Assembly: GCF_019649055.1 (NCBI RefSeq) | Contig: NW_026570271.1 | Span: forward strand, 372,001 to 436,000 | Source of the DNA: Paramacrobiotus metropolitanus | Lineage: Eukaryota; Tardigrada; Eutardigrada; Parachela; Macrobiotidae | Direction of reading: 5' to 3' | Length of the DNA stretch: 64,000 nt | Shown here: in pieces, positions 46,961-59,591 of the stretch | Numbering within the stretch: the first letter of the stretch is position 1 | Layout: every line of letters begins with the position of its first letter | Notes under the pieces: model-generated | The model's database searches: none | The model's input: the letters and a program-made list of their open reading frames with translations, nothing else | What the model was told of the DNA's origin: nothing | Made by a program: the position numbers and the translations under genes

Positions 46961-48944
46961 CATAATACCGTATTATACCGATTGGCGATTGCTGAAACCA
47001 CATTATTGCCGTTCAATACTGCAATATACTCGGTACGCGAACCGTGCAGCAAGTTAATACATAATTGCGTCAGATCAACGAACCAAAAAATAAAACGACC
47101 TACGATAGCATAACGTTAGCGGCAGAGCCACTTGTTTATTGCGGCAGAGTCCCCCTAAAGGGAAGCCCGACCCAACGTTTTGATTTTAAACGCTGGGCAC
47201 TGCCTCCAAAGATCTTCACAGCAGGATAATGCAAAATAATTCTGTAATTTCTTTTGCATTTTGTTAACTTCGTTCTAATTTTCTGAATTCTTTTTACAAA
47301 CGAGTTTCGCCTTTTTCAGGTTTTCATAGTAATTATTCTTGTAAAATTTTTTTTTACCTTTTTCAAGATTATTTTCAAGTCTAAAAAAATTCAATCCGCC
47401 CCTGACGAAAACTTTTTGGTGCTGAGCGTGTTTACGTACCCGCGGAATCAAAAGGTGTTGGAGTACTTCAGCGTCAATTTCCAGTTTTCCGCGTATCGTA
47501 ATTCCTGATGTAGCAGACGGCTGATATGTAACAGTTGCAAATAAGTTCTTTAATTATCCAAACCTACTTTTCAGTTATAAAGAGTTCCGGCAGCAACAGC
47601 AGTTGATGAATACTGTTTTTAAAAAAAATGGAAATGAGATAATTATTGACTTGTATTGCAAAATAATACAAAAGGTTGGAGATATCGGAAAATTCGAAAA
47701 TTCAGCTCAGGCAAAGTATGTGCATTCACGTCTAAAAAGGTGCAGTGATAGCATAGCCATAAAGATATAGGCTTCTTACTTGATACAGTACGTAATCAGT
47801 AACTACTCGTATGTACACCCAGATATGAGGATCTGCCTTTCAGCGCAACAGGTGTTACGAAGAATACGTTTCTTGTAGTTGTTACTATAGCAAGCATGCC
47901 TGTTCCCTGCGCTCTACAGACTGCAGCCATAGCGTCGTCGCTGTCTTCTTGATTTAAGTAGGTAGACTTCTTCGATCTTAGGTAAATAAACCAGGTCTGG
48001 AAAATGGGCTTTTGTGGCCCATATCAAAATTAATAAATAGGGATATTGGTGCAGGGCTCTGCACTTAGCACTGGTTATACAGTACTATCGTACTGATATC
48101 AGTAGTGTCGACTCTTGTGATGTCCACTCAGAATACACTGCCCACGTATAACTGCACCCTGTCTGCTGCTCGAAGTAAGAGCATCTATTCTGTTTAAGGA
48201 CAGCTACAAAACCTATATCTGACAATCAAACAAGTGCATTATGAGATTTTGGTCCCGTAAGATGAATCAAGGGGCAGACCGAACGGCTTACAGCAGCTGC
48301 CACAGCCGTACATTGCGATTGCTTTATTCGACAAGTTTGTCTAAGAGTAATTCACTAAAGACGGCCCAAACCATGTCAAGAGCCGACATTTCTTTCGACT
48401 AACGGCTGGTTAAACCAAACCATACAAATCTTAGAATTTTTGACGTTTTCATTTGAGATATAGATTGTTTGTTCTGATTTCCTACGGAGTATAATACGAG
48501 TGCACACTGAAACCACGAGCCATACATAATTCACTGGCTTCGCTAGTCATCACGCGGAACAGCGAACCGGAAGTGATCGTGGCGCGTGGCGCTCTGTATT
48601 TACAGGCTAGAATCGCCATGGTAAAAGTAATTAAGCAAGTACAGAGTGCAGTACTACCGCTTCCGATGAATTACAAACATGGAAAAAATCAGCACAGTAA
48701 ATTGGAGCCATTGAGGGCAATGCGAGCCCGGCAAAGTACTCGTGCGCCAATAAAAATCCAACGTGTATGTTAGCAACCACTGACACTTGTTCTCTGTACA
48801 ACATAAAAGCAGTTTCAATTCCCACAAATATCTCAATGGATAATTTTAACATAATGCATTTTAGGATCTCCCAGCATCTATTGCGATTGGTAATTCCTAA
48901 TGTGGTAACTAACAATAACTAATAATAAACCATTTTTGTCTACT
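46961..48944. other. No gene recognised
   Basis: Spacer between the U2 duplication and the decayed Z copy. No supported exon or RNA gene. Confidence 0.4.
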
Positions 48945-49302
48945 TTCGGTTTTAAATTTACTTTCTGTACAAAAAAAAAGAATTTTAGAGGCAAACAACT
49001 GTTTGTGCTTTTTTCAGCCAAATATAACAATAGCGAGTCCCCTCAGCACCAGGGTTTCCGGCAAATCTGGCACTGATATCCTGCGCTACGGCCACTTATG
49101 GATGGATTTGTTAACGGAAGCCCATCGGAAGGGAAAAATATTTCCGAAACGGTTGGCCACGGATTTACCAGGCTAATTACAGCCTGAATTGGCATATTCG
49201 ATGTTGTATCCATGCTGCTTTCTTTGGACAGAGGTAGCTTTGGATACAAAGTCTATTTCGACGTCGAATTCCGGAATGTCCTTTTTTTATGATTTTTTGG
49301 TG
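48945..49302 (-). pseudogene. Decayed Z-family zinc-finger exon
   Basis: The acceptor GAATTTAG|CACC at 49302 is like other Z finger exons, but the frame stops almost at once. Further on, GRSAGYQCQICRKPW shows the first finger, followed by a stop. The downstream part still resembles the CTGC finger region in another frame. Confidence 0.7.
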
Positions 49303-50172
49303 CTAAATTCAAAACAATCTTAGCATGTTTTATATGCCCAAATCCATTTACATGTACAGAGTACAACAAGAAACAAATCATTACCCGTTCGTTCCTGTAT
49401 TGCTTTTGTAAATTGCAAAGGTATATACAATTCAATAATCGGGCGCGATGCTTGGTAATTTTTTATTTGGAATAGCACCGTTTTGTATCTAGTGCAACAG
49501 CTTTTCGTGTGCCCTTCTTAAAATAAAAAAATTAATGTGACCTGCTTCTCGCTTGTTCAAGTTTTCGGTCAAGAAGCCTAAGTTTGTTCATACGTTATTA
49601 CTTAAATAAACTTTAGTCATAGGCTCACAGCACGTAAGCATATCCAAAATCATTGATAATAATCACCTAGCCGGCATTAAACCAAAATATGATTTTACTA
49701 AATGAACGCATCATGGAGCCGTTAGTAAAGGTTAGATTAACATTAGTACGTATTTCCTCCCCGTAAAAATATCTTGCGTTCCTATAGTCGTTATAAACTC
49801 CGGCATGCAGCTCTTTACCGAAGCAGCATACACCCAGCATCAACTTCCCGGCAATTTTAAAAAATGCCGATCTGATTTCTACGAGTAATATTGTATTAAA
49901 GAATAAAAGGTTATAGCAGGGGATACATGAATAGTAATCAATGTTTCCGCTGGTCTGCAAAAAAGTTACCAGTCCACTAAAAACTTAAGTTTTAAGTACT
50001 TCTGTCAGTTCTCTGTAGGAAAACTGGCGAATATATCAATTACAATGTGTTCATAGCTTTACGAAAATAGGTCAGTTAGTTCCAGACTGACATCCAGTAT
50101 GCGTATTCCGATAGGCCGTTTTTTTCAACATTCAGTGTAAATATCTAACGAAATTACCTACCAGTCCAGTCT

Positions 50173-50275
50173 TTAGCCGTGCACCTTTTCCGGATGATTT
50201 CTTTGGCCGGAGCATAGTTCTGTCTGATCGACATCGACTTCCAGCATAGTGTTTCCATTAAGATTTCCTGGCACT
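50173..50275 (-). pseudogene. Second partial Z finger-exon start
   Basis: CACTTTAG|TGCC opens a short frame with NTMLEVDVDQTEL, which aligns with DILEVDIEKDTA of Z5, then stops at 50173 before any finger. It suggests a partial duplication of the finger exon inside the decayed gene. Confidence 0.45.
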
Positions 50276-50956
50276 AAAGTGACAAGGAATTTCGTTGACC
50301 ACTTTTGGTAAAAAGCGTTACGTAATTTTAAAAAAAAAGTGAAAATTACTATCCTGTTATTTTTCTGGGTAGCTTGTCCATACAAGCTCGTAAGTTGTCA
50401 GCATACAGTGAACTTCACATACGTGTTACACTTATGTTACCACAAAGCGCGCGCAAGCAGACAATTTTCTGATCTGAAACTGCCACTTCCGGCTGGCAAT
50501 CGGCCGCCGACTGATAAATTTCAATTTTTGTCGGCCGTATGTTGTCATTCGTGTTTTAACATTTTTGATTTTAGCTAATGCGCGCGTTTCGTGGTTACAT
50601 AAGTGTAAACCACTGTAAGTCTACTGGAATAGTTATAACCGCTGTGTCATAGCAATAAACTTCGCTGTGACTGTTTTTCTGCTTAAATTATTCAAGTTAT
50701 ACGCTATCTGACGTAAACACAACATGCTCATTATTATTTGTAAACAGTAATATTTGAATATCGTGATGGTCGGTAATTTTCCATAAAAAATAATTTTAAT
50801 TGGTCATTTTTTGTACAATAATCTCTCGTTCTCACAACCAAAAGTTTTCCGACTATACGAAACTGCAAAATTTGCATTGACTACTTTTGTTAGTGATTGT
50901 GAATATCACGGTACTTTACCCCTGAAGTAAGGGGAAATACATTTCACTGAACTTAC

Positions 50957-51600
50957 CACAGTGACCTTTAGCAATGTTGGCTTCATCCTGGCAAAGCTCC
51001 GTATTCTCTGTGGTGGTATATTTAGATTTACACTGCCGGTCTGCGAGCGAAATACTGGTACAGACAGACGATTCGCTTGCGGAGCCGGGCGCTGGCGCAC
51101 CTTCCGCAACTGGATTAAGCAAAAGTCCAGTAAACGAAGCTTTTATATTTGGACGACGCGATATTCCCAGCACATGTTCCTGCTACGGAATGGGAATGAC
51201 TTCGTTATTGTTCTGCCAAGTGGATGCCAACGAGGAGATTGCTGCAGGGGCGTTAGCAACTACCGGTTGTCCGGGTTCAGTTAAAACAGCACCATTGAAA
51301 TCTTTCCCACCAGAAAAATGTTTGTACTTGTTTGCTTCTTTATCGTTAGGTAAGACAAGCCTTGCTCGAACAGCTTTACGACAACCGGTCGCAAAGCTTC
51401 ACACCGTTTTGGCCCGTTCTCTAAATATTTTGCTTTCTTTCAACTGCGCACAATACCTGCCTAACGTAGCAGCCGGATAGATTGACATTTTCCTTATCTT
51501 CAGCTGGTTTAAGGCCTTGATCGAATAATGGCAACGATCGTTAATATCGGACAGCAGAATATTTCCTTTGCACATGAATAATTTTCCACCGGAAAATCGT
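50957..51600 (-). pseudogene. Decayed Z-family HTH exon
   Basis: In pieces of different frames this copy aligns with Z4 and Z1. FRERAKT then, one frame over, CEALRPVVVKLFEQGLSYLT matches the third HTH unit. LGISRRPNIKASFTG matches LGISGCPEEITSFTR after a premature TAG. LADRQC matches LNDRQC. The donor TGTG|GTAAGT at 50957 is still perfect. A TA-target element (51613-52728) sits at its upstream edge. Confidence 0.7.
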
Positions 51601-51612
51601 TTACTGGTAATA

Positions 51613-52728
51613 CAGCCCTGCTCAGCCAAGTTGGGGCAGTTTTCTCAGAAAATTACCACAAGCCAGCCGTAAACAAATAAATAATTATTTATTTTTTACA
51701 TAGTTGCCCGATGTCTCCAGCATCTTTTACACTAAATTTTTCTACAATGAGGGCGTGTTTCGAATTCCAATAAGGTCAAAACTAGAGCTGGCATGCATAA
51801 AAATGCTGCTCAACCCGGGGACAGTGCTAGCCTTCCTCCCATGCGAAATTTTTTTAACCTTTTATTTGAGGCTGTAGTCTAATGGTGATGAGTCTGGATT
51901 GTTTGTCATCCTAACCTCTTGTGAATCATGCCTAACATGCATGAATTGCAATCAAGCCCGCGTGACCTTTTCAGTTAGACTGCGAGCACTGTCAAAGTGG
52001 AGGGTGACCTTCTTTTCGAGCTCACTGTACAGTCGCGGAATGCCGCAGGCAACCGTTCTTGATATGATCTTTTTTACAACGTACTGATCGTCAATTTTAA
52101 ATCTTTCGTTCATAAAAAAACCTAAAACAGTTCAATGCAACGAAATAAAACGGCATGCGTAGTCTTTTTTTGCGATCTGCTTTGGCGGAGTTATTTACAA
52201 TCGCCCCGGCCCTTGCGTTTCCCCACCGGTGCGCTGGATATTTGTCAGTACATCAAAACTGACTAACAGGACTCATGTCTTGTCTGTAAAAAATATCAGT
52301 CCAAGGCCACCTACATCCCTCAGCTAGGCAACCATATTCTACGACGGGTCATTTTTAACATACAGGTCTATGGGAGATGCAACTTCTTTGGGCGTCAGCT
52401 CAAACCCTGCTCGCTCAAGATTTTTTTGGTAACCGACAGCAAACACCTTTTCTGGCCCTCAACGGTTCCCAAGAAAAGTTCACGAAAAAATATCGGTTGG
52501 GGAATATTTTATAGAGTCAACTATAAGCACACAAAAAATAACCACTACCTGGTCCCCTGAATCAGTGCTCGGCTCGCTAATGCTGCTTCAAAAAACTGCG
52601 GTTCTGTTATTTCTAAATTCGCAATAAAAAGTTACGCTAGAAAAGTAAAAAAACAGAAGCAATGCTACGCGTTGAATTATTTTATAATTTATTTAACATA
52701 ACTGCCCCAACTTGGCTGAGCAGGGCTG
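51613..52728. mobile_element. TA-target element (Tc1/mariner-like), 1.1 kb
   Basis: Perfect inverted ends of about 29 bp start CAGCCCTGCTCAGCCAAGTT and are flanked by TA (51611-51612 and 52729-52730). No intact transposase is visible inside. It interrupts the decayed Z copy. Confidence 0.75.
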
Positions 52729-52730
52729 TA

Positions 52731-53162
52731 TATATTTCCGTCAGCAACAGAAATTTATCGGATTGTACTATGCCAGTGCATCGTATGACTATGCACTAGC
52801 GCAATAACCTTGAATTTACGTCCACGCCATGTTATGCGGATGCTACCTGTTGCAGCATAGGTACCTTAAACATATTCCCCAGTTCTAGCCATTTGCCATT
52901 AGCTTATCATAGATACTGTACTATGGATGACAAATATGCATCGTAGACCTAAACAGTTTTTTTTACAATCAGAATTCTGTTTATAATATTATATGCAAGT
53001 AGTAATACAAATAGAAAATGTACCGCGCATCATTCGTATTTGCACTACTCTGCAGTAACAGAACAACAGCAAGTGGCAGTGAACTTGGTGATAGGAAAAC
53101 AACAATACAATCAAAACTAATACAATCAATAAACGAATTATTCAGTGGATATTAGGAACTAT
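52731..53162. other. No gene recognised; 3' flank of Z4
   Basis: Spacer that should contain the Z4 3' UTR; no clear poly(A) signal is seen. Confidence 0.4.
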
Positions 53163-53566
53163 TCAATCAGTGGACACTTGAAATACAATGCATTTTACAG
53201 TTCTGCAGCGTACTTTCCGATTGGTATTTAACAATATGTTTGCCCATCGTAGCTGGTTTGCGGGTCCTAAAAGGCATCCTGTACAATACAGGAATGTTCT
53301 AATGGCAAAAAGCTGTTCATGTTCTTTGTTTGTCAAATGTAACAAAAATGCTTCCTCTTCGTCCCAGGACAAGTGGCAGATCTGGCACTGGAATCTTTGG
53401 CTAAGATCGCTCGTGCTCGCGCTGTCCGGCTGCAGCAGCGATAATTCTGGAGCAGTTTCCATGCATCTGTTTGCTGTAATGCTGGGCCATCCCAGAGGTT
53501 GCACCGGAGCAATGTTCATATCGACGCCAACGTCCACAATATCCGCTCTTGCACGATCTTTCAGCA
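53163..53566 (-). CDS. Z4 exon 2: zinc-finger C-terminus, finger 2 frameshifted
   Basis: The acceptor CATTTTAG|TG at 53566 is phase 1. The frame gives finger 1 (CQIC-x12-H-x5-H, WDEEEAFLLHLTNKEHEQL) and the start of finger 2 (CTGC). Against Z2 one base is missing right after CTGC, near 53280: the family sequence KFRTRKPATMG continues in the next frame, while the actual frame ends with unrelated residues at 53163. Finger 1 is intact and finger 2 is lost, unless this is a sequencing error. The intron is only 251 bp. Confidence 0.7.
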
Positions 53567-53817
53567 CTAAAATGACCAAATTCTGGGGAGTTTGTTGCTG
53601 AACGTGGACGATTTGTGCATACTACTTATTTAACGCAAATTCTTTATCACGAGTTGTGACACCGGAACAATACGAAACGGTTTGATAAAGGTTAGTACAG
53701 CGTAACATAACAGTAAATACTTGACTCAAAGGCTATCCGGTTATATATTCGCCATTGGCAAACCCTGGTACACTGCACACGAAATTACCAAAAAAACGCA
53801 AATGTCTTTGGACATAC

Positions 53818-55087
53818 CATTCGGGTCGTAAGCGTTATCGCCCTCTTTCGGGCAAAACATTGCATCCTCTTCGATGGGGAATAACTCGCTGCACTGCCGG
53901 TCATTTAGCAAAATGCCGGTACTACCGCAAACTTCGCTTCCGGGGCTTGGTGTACACCAGTTTTCTGCGGCTGGATCATGGTGTCCGTTGCCAGTCATTG
54001 TACATGGATCAATCAGCTTTTCTGGGCTAAGTAAATCCCGCAGTCGAGCATCACGCTCCGTAATCGCAGCGGCTTCATTATGGTCTGCGAACTGTAAGGG
54101 GAAGGTTGCCACAGTGTCGCCGGCAGCGAACGACCGGGGTCGGAGTTCTGGAGTCAGACCGTCTTCCTTTAAAAGCTTTTCCAGCCAAAACATGTTCGTT
54201 GTTGCGTTGTTTGCCGAGTTGGGCGGGTGCGCTTCTTCTGCGGCTGGATTCGGCGGTCGTCTAGTAAATGAAGTTATTTCTTCTGGGCAACCCGAAATTC
54301 CTAGCATCTCCTGCAGCTTCGTAATGGAGACGGCTTCATTCTTTTTCTGCTTTATGGATGGCAACGAAGAGGTTATCACAGGAACGTCAGCCGTAACTGA
54401 CTGTCCGGGTTGTGTTTTTGGAATTAAGCCAGCACTACTTAAAATCCTGTCCACTAACGCGATGTTAGTTTTGGCGTGCTCGCTGATTTTTTGATAAGGC
54501 CAGCCCCGCTTGAACCGCTTCAGGACAAGAGGTCGCAGTAGTTGATACCGTTTTTGATCCCCTTCTCTAATGAATCCCGTTCTTCCAGCTGCGTACAACA
54601 CCTGCTTGAATTGGTAGGGGAACAGACAGAACCTCTTCATTATGTCAGAGCGGTTAAGACCTTTGTCAAATAAATCAACGATTTCCTTTCTTATTTCCGG
54701 GGCAATATCGTACACGTCGCGCACACTACTGTTTCTTGGTATTTTTTCGAAAACACCCTGCGTTTTTAGGATGCTCGATGTCGAGCACGACTGACCGAAC
54801 GAACGAGGAGTGGCTTCGGAGTGATGCTCAGCAACCATTGATGAGCGGGTATATTTGTTGTTTATTCCAATGTCTCGTTGTGGCATCGCATTTGGTTGGC
54901 TTACTGCTCGGTGGTGTTGCACCATGTTGCCTTGAACTGTGTTGGCATTCGGAATGGAGCATGGAGGTTTGTTCTGGAGCAGCATCGCCCTCAGAAGTGG
55001 CATTTCCGGAAATCTGCTTTGGATATTTAAGGGAGGCTCGCGTACAGGGAAATAAACGTCCCACTCGGTAGATTGCACATTGGACAT
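53818..55087 (-). CDS. Z4 exon 1: two-unit HTH protein with long tail
   Basis: The ATG at 55087 follows an in-frame TAA 18 bases above. 423 residues lead to the phase-1 donor AATG|GTATGT at 53818. The N-terminal 120 residues are polar, with the family linker SCSTSS. HTH units lie at 133-169 (EIVDLFDKGLNRSDIMKRF...AAGRTG) and 181-220 (LLRPLVLKRFKRGWPYQKI...SSAG). Z1 and Z2 have an extra unit before these. Further on, NMFWLEKLLKEDGLTPELRP repeats the second half of a unit (compare MFWVGKIIRDAGLMPR in Z1). Total with exon 2 is about 557 residues. Confidence 0.75.
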
Positions 55088-55109
55088 TATTTCGGTCTTC
55101 CGTTACTTA

Positions 55110-56287
55110 ACGTTGATTAATCAGGACATCCGTAAATTTCTAAAATCAAGAACTTGGTTTATGAATCAGTCCTGCAAAAATTAAACACAGTGTACCAACG
55201 AAATAACAGAGCGACTGACTTAAGGGCTTTTCATCGAATTAAGGTTATGTATCATAATGCGGAAAGCCTACTTCGATACAGCACAGCAACGAACTCTGTA
55301 ATTTTAGCACTGCGGTGAAGCTATTTCGATCCACCATTACCATCGCATTACTGGAAATTATGCCAACGCACCGCCAAAGCCGACCAGTGCGCTTTAAAAA
55401 TCACTATTTTAAGTTACACTAGTGGTCTAGCGGATGATAACACAACGAGGCTTAGTCAAGAAACAGCATATGAAAGAGTGAGTAAAATCATATCGTAATT
55501 TGCTAGTTTTCATATAATGGGCAAAACACTCATAGGTACAAAAAAACATACATCAGCCCTGTTCTTTATCTTTAAAAGCATTCTTATCGAATTGACCAAG
55601 TGCTCTGTATACTACCGGTATAAGATAGAGTACATTGTACTACAGTATTGTACATCCGATGTAATGCGGTACTACACAGCGCATCATGTACAGCATACAA
55701 AAGAACATGTTATTATTATAACACATTCATATTAAAATGTAGTAGTCGTATATCACTTCAGTTAATACATATTGATAATGGTACACCTAGTACTGATTCG
55801 TGAGTACATAATATGTATTTTGGTATGTACATGGTGCAGTAACTGCACAATACGATTATTGCACTATGTAACAAACAATGAAATTTTTGGGTTTATAATT
55901 CCATTGTGCACCCTTCAAACAAGAACTACTCTACAGAATAAAAATTTACAACGTTATGTTATTACTTGCAGCCTGCAGCCTTGCAGATTTTATAAGAATG
56001 ACCAACTCGCAACTATAGTGATGTTTTTATAACATGAATCCCATTTTCTTTCAACTGATACCGAGTTGTAACAGCTTTTACAGGAAGTCGACCGTCAATA
56101 AAAACCCGATTGTTTTAAATAAAATTAAACATTATTGTACTTTTGTACAAGGAAAAGCATCAGGTTACTTTTACGTACCACTTATTGCCAAATCGGCAGT
56201 CCAGCTGCTCACAAATCGCTTTGAGTTACAAATATTATGAAAAATAGGCCTCATCCGCATAATTTTCGTAAGCAGTCATATCACAGT
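55110..56287. other. No gene recognised; upstream of Z4
   Basis: AT-rich spacer with short open frames on the plus strand and no recognisable domain. Confidence 0.4.
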
Positions 56288-56501
56288 TTAGCCGATGCAT
56301 CGTTTCCGCTCATTGTCGGGTAACAAACGTGCCGTAAAAATGATCACTGATATTATATGCATGGCGCATATGGCATTACGTGTAGATTTCGGATTTGTTG
56401 ACAACACATTGAAGTAACGAACAAATTCAGGTGCGTCTATGGTCAGCGGAAAGTTGGAGTCAGAAAATGACATCACCGTAAGCTGGTCGAGCTGCGAGAG
56501 A
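56288..56501 (-). CDS. Possible terminal exon of an unknown minus-strand gene
   Basis: The acceptor AACTTGCAG|T at 56501 opens a phase-2 frame of 70 residues to TAA at 56288. It contains APEFVRYFNVLSTNPKSTRN and a hydrophobic stretch, AMHIISVIIFTARLL. It fits the phase of the candidate exon at 57338-57149 exactly. I do not recognise the protein. Confidence 0.3.
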
Positions 56502-57148
56502 CTGCAAGTTGAACAAGCCGGTCCGGAAATTCAACAAGTAAAGATGCAGGTACTGTAGTGTACAGAGTCTGTACTACAAACTTGAGCGCACTGTATACTG
56601 AGCGCACTGTTAGGGCTTTGAACGGTGGCCCTTACACTATAAGTGTTGCAGTAGAAACCTGTGCTCCGTAGTCAGATCGCCTCTGTTGCACTTGCACCGA
56701 TATTCCTCATATTCGTCTAACCATCATCGACCAGGCTGTTACGGTTATTGTGATTCGTTAATACGAGTGTTCCTGAATATTTGGTATGCCCCTCCATGCC
56801 AATTCCATTTATCGGTAACATCTTTGGGCGTGGCGCGCCGTAATATGTAGCTTAGCTTAACCAAAGAATTAAGACTTTTCACGTGTTCTTTCGTGCTAAT
56901 TATCCGCATCGGCTTGTACATGCAGCATGTACTCCTTTCACTGCTTGTACCATGGCGGTACGGAGTATATGGCGTGAACCCATCGCGCTACTTCCGCTTC
57001 CGTGTCACGGCTAGACAAGTTATGGTTGATGACTCTTATGATTACAAATTATAACTTTTTTCTTTCGTTCGAGCTAGTATAGTACACCGATTTTCAAGGA
57101 TGATCAGCCGAAATACATTTACCGCAGCCTATGGAGCTTAGTACTTAC

Positions 57149-57338
57149 TCATCAGAAGCAATGGGATCCGCAGCAGATAGCGCGGAAGCCCCAAGAGGAA
57201 ACCCAGATTTGGCACCAACCGAGCGATATATTTTCCAACCATTGGCTTTCGAGACAATCTGAGGTTGCGACGGCGGTACCCGGCTAATCAATGAAGTTGG
57301 CCGGCATACCAAAGAGAAAACCGGAGAAGCGCGTGCCA
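57149..57338 (-). CDS. Possible internal exon of an unknown minus-strand gene
   Basis: The acceptor AAATTTAG|TGGC is the same as in Z finger exons (phase 1), and the donor GATGA|GTAAGT is strong and phase 2. 62 codons are open, with SKANGWKIYRSVGAKSGFPL and low similarity to anything here. It could be an alternative 3' module used by a Z-type HTH exon, or part of a separate gene whose 5' part I cannot find. Confidence 0.3.
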
Positions 57339-58107
57339 CTAAATTTTTGTGGCAACGCATAAGTGTGGAATTTCAGCGCGGAAACGCGGCTTCTGGTTTG
57401 GGAACGTTTGGAGATCTATAGAGCTAGAAGAGTTATTCCACATCATCTACTTATTGGATATAACCAAATTTTAGCGTAAATGGCATTTGCTTGAACTGTG
57501 TGCAGGTTGGAAATCAACACATTATTGCTTTAAAAACTTGTTCTGCCTCTGCCTTGCCTTTACGTCATCAATGGCGCGCTTTCGCCTTTGTTCAGTGCCC
57601 CAAGGTTCTTTGCACGTTACTACAGGAAAAGGTTGAAGTGATGACCGTCTCCTGCGAACTAAGCAGCTGAAAATGCAGCAGCTGATTCAAATTTGCAGCC
57701 ACAAATCGTCACCAATTCATCTTCGCAATGTGGTACATATATATTTATAAATATTTTTGCACATACAAGACGTTGCATCACTTGCATGTTAGAGTAGGTA
57801 TGCTGCATACTTATTCTGCTCGCTATAATTTACTGCAGGTTGAATGGAATTTCTCTTTTCTCGGGCATTCTCGACAGTAGTTAAAATTATTAGCCTCTGT
57901 TATCAACAGAAATTGACGAGCAAAATACTACTACTGCAGAACAATTTCAAACAGCAAAAAAAAAGCAAAATTTGACACCGTTTTTCAAATCATCGAACTT
58001 CGCAAGCCCCGGCAAAATGCCCGCGAATCACGATAAATCCACCGTATAGGTTAGCAAACGCTCACACATAATATCAAGGAAACGATACTTAATTTAACAC
58101 GAGAATC

Positions 58108-58547
58108 TTAATGGGTAATTTTAACGGAATGCATGCTACCGTCGCGCAGCTCCCATTGTGATTGGTAATCAATAATGTGTCTACCCATTTTTACTGGTTT
58201 TCTGGTTTTAAATTTACATCCTGTACAGTATAAGAAAACCCCGGAGGCGAACAACTGTTCGTGCTCTTTTTGGGTAAAATGCAACAAGAACGCTTCCTCT
58301 TTGTCCCAGGATAACCGGCAAATCTGGCAATGATATCTTGCACTGCGGCCGCTTCTGGACAGAATTTCGGATGGACGCCCAAAAATTTCCGAAGCGGTTT
58401 CCACGGATTTGTCAGGCGAAATACAGCCTGTACTGCTATATTCAATAATTTCTTCCTTGATTTTTCTTCGGACGGAAGAAGTTCGGAATGCAGTGTCTTT
58501 TTCGATGTCGACTTCCAGAATATCCGTTTTCGTTATATTTTCCGGTC
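58108..58547 (-). CDS. Z5 zinc-finger exon, HTH exon not in view
   Basis: The acceptor GATTTAG|GA at 58547 is phase 1 and 145 residues are open. Both fingers are intact: CQIC-x12-H-x5-H with KEHEQL, and CTGC-x12-H with KTRKPVKMGRH. The linker DILEVDIEKDTA matches the family. No HTH exon lies between here and the DIRS-like element that starts about 1 kb upstream. The HTH exon may lie past the right edge of the window, with the retrotransposon in the intron, or may be lost. Confidence 0.65.
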
Positions 58548-58559
58548 CTAAATCAAAAT

Positions 58560-59591
58560 ATTCAGCTATATTTTAATTGCGCAAGTCCATTTGCGTCAAG
58601 AAACAAATCTTTATCACGTTTGCGCCTGTAAAACCCATGTGCCTGTCTTACGCTACGTGCCTGTAGAACGCTGCGCAGCTAGTGTCCCAGGATACGCAAA
58701 AGTTCTCTAGTAACCACTCCTTCTGTCAAAATTTAATTCACATACCTAATTCATTGGTTCGATGCGGTACGTGGTGTTTTTTTGCAGCATCACCGTATAG
58801 TGCAGCATGCGTAAATATTCATAATACTTAGATGCTTCGCGCTTATTCGGATTTTCAGTTAAGAAACACATACTTGTTTCGTACTTAAATTATTACAACA
58901 ATCACTATTATTTATACATTAAAACTGAGGCTTATCCAATTTTGAAATTATCGTCTAATCGGCAGTAAACTAAACTTCTAAGATTACAAAAATTAAAGAC
59001 ATCATGAAACCGCCAGTGAAAGTAAGGATAAAGTCAACAAATCTCTTAACCCGTTGACGGGCATTGGCGTCAGGCGACGACAAGGTGTTTGGGATTTTTT
59101 TCCCAGCGATCGGAAACAGTTAATCGGTATCTCATAGCACAAAAAGCAAAAAGGGACTTCGAAGCAGCAGCAAAAACGTAATTGAAGCCTTTGTCTCAAG
59201 TTAATGTAAAATTAAATGTGGCATTTAATTATGGTTAATTTTCTCGAGCGGAAGTGATTCTTTTGTATTGAACTGGCACTCATTGCTTAGCAACAGTCCT
59301 GTTGTGGGTTAGCATTGATGCTACTCCGGATACGTGCATACAGATTGTTAAGTTCGAAGTCTCAGATCAGTTGCGGCTGCATCCTGAATTTATAGTTTCG
59401 GTTTGCATTGTTTTTTTAATTTACGGACAAATTTACGGACGTTCCTATTCACGTCATTGTGATTGACGATCTGTGAATAAGTTCCAGCTGTATATTCCTG
59501 CTTATACCTATATATTACACATTTACCCGGTGGATATTATCTTTCCGCTCCCTTATTATTCTCTCGTTTTGCAATTATACTATTTTTTCTG
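58560..59591. other. Spacer and possible 5' end of the DIRS-like element
   Basis: No exon seen. The part just before 59592 probably holds the left terminal region and promoter of the retrotransposon, but the boundary cannot be fixed without the right end. Confidence 0.35.

Noticed and set aside
51866-51930. tRNA-like A box (TAGTCTAATGGTGATGAG)
   Set aside because: No proper B box, acceptor stem or 5+7+5 anticodon arm can be drawn; it also lies inside a transposable element.
53874-54494. Plus-strand frame of 206 codons
   Set aside because: Antisense of Z4 exon 1, whose HTH units are shared with Z1 and Z2.
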